Source: Acephala macrosclerotiorum (Eukaryota; Ascomycota; Leotiomycetes; Helotiales; Mollisiaceae). Taken from it: 64,000 nt of DNA. Made by a program: the position numbers and the translations under genes. The stretch covers positions 1-64,000 of the forward strand of contig MU119204.1 in NCBI GenBank assembly GCA_014904845.1. Reading direction: 5' to 3'. Positions 58,690 to 64,000 of the stretch are shown one piece after another (position 1 is the first letter of the stretch; every line of letters starts with the position of its first letter). Under the pieces are notes generated by a model that was not told where the DNA came from, ran no database searches, and saw only the letters and a list, made by a program, of their open reading frames with translations.

Positions 58690-59149
58690 TCATTTCTTAC
58701 CAAACAGCTTTCTCAGCATTGTTTCCTCCTCCTTGGCTATAACCCATAGCCAGGAACTCAAAATAAGAAGCAAAGCTAGCTTTAAAAACGGTTCCATACC
58801 CTTCTTTTCCCACCAAATGAGGGTGTATAAAAAGCCATACCCCATCCAAGTTGCCACAGAGACCGGCTCCGGCTACTGATACCAAGACAAGCGCAATGTA
58901 AGATGGATGTTGCACATGTGCATATATACCACTCGTAACAAGCTTCTTTGGAGGCTGGAAGACGGCCGCGAACTCATTGCCAAGCTGTGACATTGCTAAC
59001 AGTCGAATAGGAGCCGCGATGAGCACATATACCACGAAAATAATACTTCTCCAGCTCCAGCGGAAAAGGTCCCCGTTCCAGAGATCCGCATTCATACAGA
59101 ATGTTCTGGGATTGTTGGGAAAGAGAATGGACATACTAGGTAAACCCAT
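58690..59149 (-). pseudogene. ICMT/PEMT-like membrane methyltransferase, one-base frameshift
   Basis: Two overlapping frames encode one protein. The upstream frame (ATG 59149) gives SIIFVVYVLIAAPIRLL and then QPPKKLVTSGIYAHVQHPSY, a hallmark of isoprenylcysteine/phospholipid methyltransferases (SAM-binding near the HP.Y motif). After AGLCGNLDG the frame is lost at a GGGG run (58840-58843). One base out, the coding pattern resumes: YGFLYTLIWW, a hydrophobic helix, and KEEETMLRKLFG, the family's conserved EE..L...FG end. The sequence then stops at TGA after GKK, earlier than the usual EW..Y tail. An extra G in the homopolymer explains the shift; an intron does not give a better product. The N-terminal helices typical of the family are also short. 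It may be a recent pseudogene or carry an assembly error. Confidence 0.72.
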
Positions 59150-59766
59150 ATAACAAAAAGCATGTATTTACCCTATTTCAAAACTGGGATTTTCACCCCG
59201 CCAGCTGCAGGAGTGAGCCGTTCGAGCGGTTCGAGATACTTGGCAATTAAGCTGTTTCTTCTCTCTTGTTCAAGTTAGTCCTTACGAGCAGGCGCTGTAC
59301 GGGTAGTTTTGCGAGCTCGCGGGAGCTTGTGGGCTTCGTAGGCTTTGTGGTGTGCTTGATAGGGTCCGTCAAACTCAGAGAACGAGACTTGGTGTTCTCG
59401 ATTTGCGAGATAGATCCAGATTGTGATTCGGGGTACAAATTCGCTGTTTGGGACGTGATACAGAGAGATATGAGATAAGCGCAGAAGGTGGGCACTCCTA
59501 TGAGGTTGGTGCTGTTGATTGAGAGTTCAATGGCCACGTGTCTGTAGTCGAGCCAGTTTCTATCGTCGAAACAGTTTCGACATTGAGCTCGAGGAAAGCT
59601 CAAGCGCGGAGATATCCGCCTTTCCAAAATCGGCTCCGCCAAGGCGGTGAGAACGGGCAGATCGCAGCAACGAAACTCGAGAATGAGACGTAACTAATTG
59701 TACTGCCCTTGCGCAGCATATGTGGCTCTAGATGGCAAGATGACTCTTGAAAATTCCATATGAATC
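59150..59766. other. Intergenic region between divergent genes
   Basis: About 620 bases. A 131-codon minus-strand open frame (59247-59642) has low-complexity composition and no domain; not called. Probably holds the promoter of TRS130. Confidence 0.45.
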
Positions 59767-62700
59767 ATGGAGAAGATATCGTCAAGCTCCAAAGTCACTG
59801 GTAATTGATACAACCATCCCTACGAGCTTCTCCAACTAATTGTTCCCTTTAGTCGAGTACTTTGACCCGTATGGAGTCTACCAGCTCCTTTCGCCAGGCC
59901 TCCTACCTCGATTACCTCTACGAAATCTTCACTGGGAATCTCACGCTGGGCCTCTACGCTCCATATCGACCCTACACATCGACCTAAAACCATCCGCGCA
60001 GGATGTCCGTCACTCGTCAGGAGTAGACCCAGCAACTGCCAGTACGACAAGCCTATCGAGAGTCAAAAGCGAAGATTCAACAGCGAGCGGCGATGATGGG
60101 TTCAAAACACAAGCATTGGGTCAGCCTGCAGGCGAGAGGTCGGAATCTGTATCTGGACCCCTAAAACCGGTGAAGGAACGGAGACATCAGATACCAGGAC
60201 TCAGACAGACCCCCTATCTGAAGGTCTTCTTTTTACGATGCGATGATAACGATACGTACAAGAGCCAGGCCCGGAAGCAAGTTCGGGAATGGATTAAAGA
60301 GCATACACCTCCAGCTCAGAGCACCACCAAGGTCACTGCGCAGGAGAATCATGATGCCTACGAATGGATGATAGTACATGTCATAGTTCCAAACACCGCT
60401 GCGGCCACACAGCCTCGAACGAGTGGGAAGAGTTCAGAGAGCAGCTCAGGTTCTATCTCGGAGAAGTCTGGCACACGATGGCGTGGTGGAGGGTCGTCCA
60501 CAATTTTGGAAAAACTACGAGCAGACTTTAATGGCACATCCAAGTCTACTGTGGACCGGATAGCTCAAATTCGCATTGGCATTAATGATGTGCCGTATGA
60601 TATGCTCCCCCGAGTTGTGCCAGCAATTCCAGGTTCATACAGTGAGACACCACAGGAGAACGAAAATGCCTGGGTCAACTTAGTCTCGAAGCTCAAATCA
60701 CTTATTCTCGCATCATTTGATATGCGTGTAAGCCAGTACGAAGAAGACATTCGTGAGAAGGATGCCCAGCGATCCTTGCCAGGCTGGAACTTTTGCACAT
60801 TCTTTGTGCTGAAAGAAGGTCTTGCACGTGGCTTCGAAAGTGTCGGGCTTGTGGAAGATGCTCTAGTAGGGTATGACGAGCTGGCAGTAGGCCTTGATGC
60901 CATTATCAGAGAACAATCCTCGACGGGCTCGAGCGTCGCACGTGGTGGCTCGTTTCTACCTTTTACGGAGGATCTCAAGCGTCAGGCAGAGAAAGCTAGG
61001 GCTGCTATGTTACGAGATATGGGTTCAGAAGATGCTACTGAGAGTGAAGAACCTATCGACTTGCAGTCTACGACCAAGGTCTCGGAGCACGAAGACAATG
61101 AGATTCCTTTGAATGCATCCAAAAAGCGTTATCGAGAGCTTATTCTTGCCAACGACATCTCCATTTTTGATTTCCGCTGCTACCTTTTCGCACGTCAGCT
61201 TTCGCTGTTACTGCGTCTCGCAAATGCATGGTCATCACAAGAAGAGCTTCTCGCAAAGCTCAAAGAGCAACGGGAGTCAAGCTTACAGGGTGTTGCTGCT
61301 CGTCTTCCAGCTTCTCAACCTGCTGATGATACCGAAGTCCTTGCTGTACTTGGAGAGATCTGTAAAAGATCTATGGACTTCGTTGCATCCATCTCTCGCA
61401 TCATGAGGGAAGACATCTGGGCAGCTTTCAAAGCTTCGAACACTTCGACAGATGAACACGCTGAAAATGTCGACCCTGTAATGACACAGGTCGTTGATAA
61501 TATTGTTTCTTCGTTCACGTTCGCGATTTCGCAACAAATTCTCGCGCAGACTTCCACGAAGTCGTTGCCCATTCCACCATCTACACTAGCTCCTCCTAGC
61601 AGCAAAATAGGTCTCGATGGGCAAGAGCCTAAAGCCGCTATACCAGAGCCAAAGACAATGATGCATCCCGCCAGAAGTAGCTCTCTTGCACTTCGATCAA
61701 GCTCTCGAGATCCACCAAGTCCAGGTCGGTTTCCCGGTGCGAGAAGGTCTTCTATTCCTGAGCAAGGTGCAGTTGCTTCACCTTTTCTAAAAGCTGGACT
61801 GGAACAACTCGCTGGCCATCGAGCTGAGCTCTATGTCCTGTCACGGAATATCCTCGAACAAGTTGGTAAAGAACGTGGATGGAGCTCCGGCTGGGCGGAG
61901 GTAGAACATCTTCAGGCAGGTGACAGCGGCGAGATGGAAGACGTTGATCTCAATCAAGAAGCTACCGCTGGGTCCGACAAAGCCTCTTCTCTCTTCAAGA
62001 TCGCACCTTCATCACATGGCATCGATAATAAGCTTCTCGAAACTGCTATTGATAACAAGGATGATTTCTACCGGCTCTACGAGACCTTGACGGACAAAGC
62101 CCTTCGTCATTATACCGTTGCCAACCACATACAGTCTGTTCAGTCGAATATGGCGGACCTTGCTATCCTCAAGTACCACCTCAAAGACTATGCAGCAGCA
62201 GCTTCGTACTTCTATCGCATGACTCCTTTTTATGGCGAGGGTGGATGGGCGCAAGTCGAGCTCTCTATGTTGATTTTGTACGCAAAGTGCTTGCGAGAAC
62301 TTCAGCGAAAAGAAGAGTATGTCCGCGTTGTCCTAAAGCTGTTATCAAAATCTGCTCTGGTAGAGAAGGAAAGGCTGCTCCGCAAGTCTACCTTGCAGAT
62401 AGGTCGGAGTAGTAGTCTGAGCCCTGAGGTCTTACCAACCGAGTCGTACTTATTAGATCTGTTAGAGATCACACGAACTTTGCCGCACGAGGTTTTCGTT
62501 CCCCTTCAGAATTTCTTCGCTTCTGTCGAGGTCGATAACACAATTCGATACCACCCGGAGATGGACAGCTTTGGCTTACAGCTTCGTCTAAACTATCTGC
62601 TTTCAGACGATATCACTATTGAAAAGGCTAAAGTTAGGGTTGTACCTTTGGTTGGAGAAACGAATCGTGAAATATGGCTGGAGATGGAAGGCGACACTGT

Positions 62701-64000
62701 TTTCAAAAAGGGAAGTGCTAGGTTAGCCGTGAAAAGCAATGTGAGTTTTGGCCCCTTTCTTCTGCAATCCAAGGCCTAATACAATGATCAAGACCATCAT
62801 TCCTGGAACATATACTGTCACCCATGTCATCCTTCAAACCAGCAACATCACTCTCCAATACGACCACAACAGTGCCAATACTCCAGGCACAAAAGCCGCG
62901 GCCTTTTTCAGGTGTCCGAAACTCCTAATTTATCACAGGTTAGAGGCAATCAACGTGAGACTTTTCGCCTCCAGGTATATGCATCTAGACCGAAACCGCT
63001 CTCTCGAAATTGAGTTATCGTCTGGTTGGAACAGCATCACGAGTGGCGAACTTCATGTCCGAGCAGCGACTGCAGGTCTGAGGGTGCAGACTAGTGAGGC
63101 CAAGGTTATGGTTGGATCTCTGGAGGTATCCAAAAAGTCGGAAGCTGGCATTGTCCGCTTCGGTGCGATGGAGCAAAATTCGAGCGCCAAATTGGTCATG
63201 CCTTTCAATCTTGAGCACGAGGTCAGCGAGATCTCCCTCAAGATCGAGATCACTTACACTACAGAGAAGGGGACTTTCTTCTTTGCTACTACACCCTCGG
63301 CTTCAATCATGCTTCCGCTTGGGGTCAACGTCCAAGATGTCTTCAAGCATAAGGCCCTCTTCTCCAAGTTCACGATATCTTCATCCACTTCTAGCCCCAT
63401 TCGTCTTCTGAGCTCTCGATTAGAAGCCTCAGATGTTTTTGGTGCTGAAGGCGGTGTTCCGATCTCCAAACCATTGGTCATCTTTCCGCGCCAGCCTGCA
63501 TCAATGCTTTACAAGATTACGAAACTGAAATCCCAACCAAAGGCACACAGTGGTTCCCGAAAAGGTCTGAAGTCATCTTTATCCTTGGTGCTCAATTATA
63601 CTTGTATAGAGGAAGAGATTGAAGACGCAGTAGCTGAGAATCTTCGTCGATTCCTCGAGGAGAAATCGCTTAGCTCCTACACACGACTCATAGTTCCGGT
63701 CGTGCTTGCCGAATTACGAGCACTCCTATCTCCATACGACTTTGAGCGGACAGCGATATTAAACGAAGTCTCTACTTCTATTCTTTCTCCTGTCCATTGG
63801 CGAGACCATTTCTCTGGTCTTGGCCGCGGACAAGGGTCGAGCAAAGATGCTGCAGTCGTGGTACAAGAGTGCCTACAGAATTGGCTACAACAGAAACCCA
63901 GCATCCCACTGGCTCCGTTGTCTATAGACGAAGATTCTGATCGCAACAGTCGATCGATTGTCATTCCTGTCGACGTCCCCTCGGTGACAGTCGTCCACAC
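59767..64000 (+). CDS. trs130: TRAPPII subunit Trs130 (TRAPPC10), 3' end outside the window
   Basis: Exons 59767-59800 (34 nt), 59853-62740 and 62793 to beyond 64000; 1376 residues visible in phase. The first exon supplies MEKISSSSKVTV and leads into EYFDPYGVYQLLSPGL, the conserved TRAPPC10 start. QTPYLKVFFLRCDD, KLKSLILASFDMRVSQYEEDIREK and LPGWNFCTFFVLKEGLA are alpha-solenoid signatures of the family, followed by the helical region with YFYRMTPFYGEGGWAQVE. The third exon carries the C-terminal beta-rich part (GTYTVTHVILQ, SGWNSITSGELHVRAATAG). Trs130 is a specific subunit of TRAPPII, the exchange factor for Ypt31/32 Rab GTPases in late-Golgi and endocytic recycling traffic. The two 52-nt introns have gtaatt and gtgagt donors; the apparent splice signals at 62938-63000 are not used because the frame reads through cleanly. 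Confidence 0.94.

Noticed and set aside
58690..58860. Intron instead of a frameshift in the ICMT/PEMT-like gene (gtatgg ... ccaag)
   Set aside because: It would be in phase but would remove a clearly coding hydrophobic helix (YGFLYTLIWW and following), leaving the enzyme without a conserved membrane segment.
59247..59642. 131-codon minus-strand frame between the methyltransferase remnant and TRS130
   Set aside because: Low-complexity Ser/Thr/Lys composition and no motif; lies in a promoter region.
62938..63000. Possible 62-nt intron in TRS130 (gtgtcc...ctccag)
   Set aside because: Reading straight through gives a continuous, family-like sequence (FFRCPKLLIYHRLEAINV then RLFASRYMHL) with no stop, so splicing is not needed.

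Overview
This window looks like nuclear DNA of a filamentous ascomycete (Pezizomycotina). The evidence is gene dense, loosely spaced, mostly spliced genes whose introns are short (about 45-150 nt) with GTRNGT donors and CTRAY-like branch points, together with a HET-domain gene, a wax-synthase-like gene, an extracellular serine-rich cupredoxin protein, a WSC protein and fungal forms of SWR1, REV1 and TRAPPII Trs130. The Leotiomycetes are possible but I cannot prove the class from sequence alone. I saw no operons, CRISPR arrays, rRNA or tRNA genes.

Layout. 1-12 kb: the 3' end of a piggyBac-like transposase, an APC/LAT amino-acid permease, a Sel1-repeat protein of the Nif1/DSF2 type, and a 12-exon dynamin-like nuclear GTPase resembling SLIP-GC. 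13-24 kb is an accessory stretch: an FAD monooxygenase, a HET domain cut off just after its TTR motif, a polytopic membrane protein with one internal TAG, a GNAT acetyltransferase, a sulfite-oxidase-type molybdoenzyme pseudogene with several independent lesions, a strong G-quadruplex motif, and a decayed Tc1-like transposon carrying a nested 285-bp MITE-like element.

24-41 kb returns to conserved genes: an NDR-type AGC kinase, a nuclear FKBP prolyl isomerase (Fpr3/4 type), a DJ-1/PfpI protein, a cupredoxin-like secreted protein, an MFS DHA1 transporter, the translesion polymerase REV1 and a WSC-domain protein. 41-46.6 kb is gene poor. 46.6-64 kb carries a short coiled-coil (SCOC) protein, an unrecognised conserved-looking 510-residue protein, complex I subunit NDUFB8, the chromatin remodeller SWR1, a wax-synthase-like membrane acyltransferase, a frameshifted ICMT/PEMT-like methyltransferase, and TRS130, which runs off the right edge.

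The genes do not form one pathway. Housekeeping genes (DNA damage tolerance, chromatin, respiration, Golgi traffic, signalling) surround an accessory island in which loss-of-function changes, truncation and transposons are concentrated. Exon coordinates below were worked out by eye from splice signals and reading-frame continuity. They are consistent in phase but not backed by transcripts.
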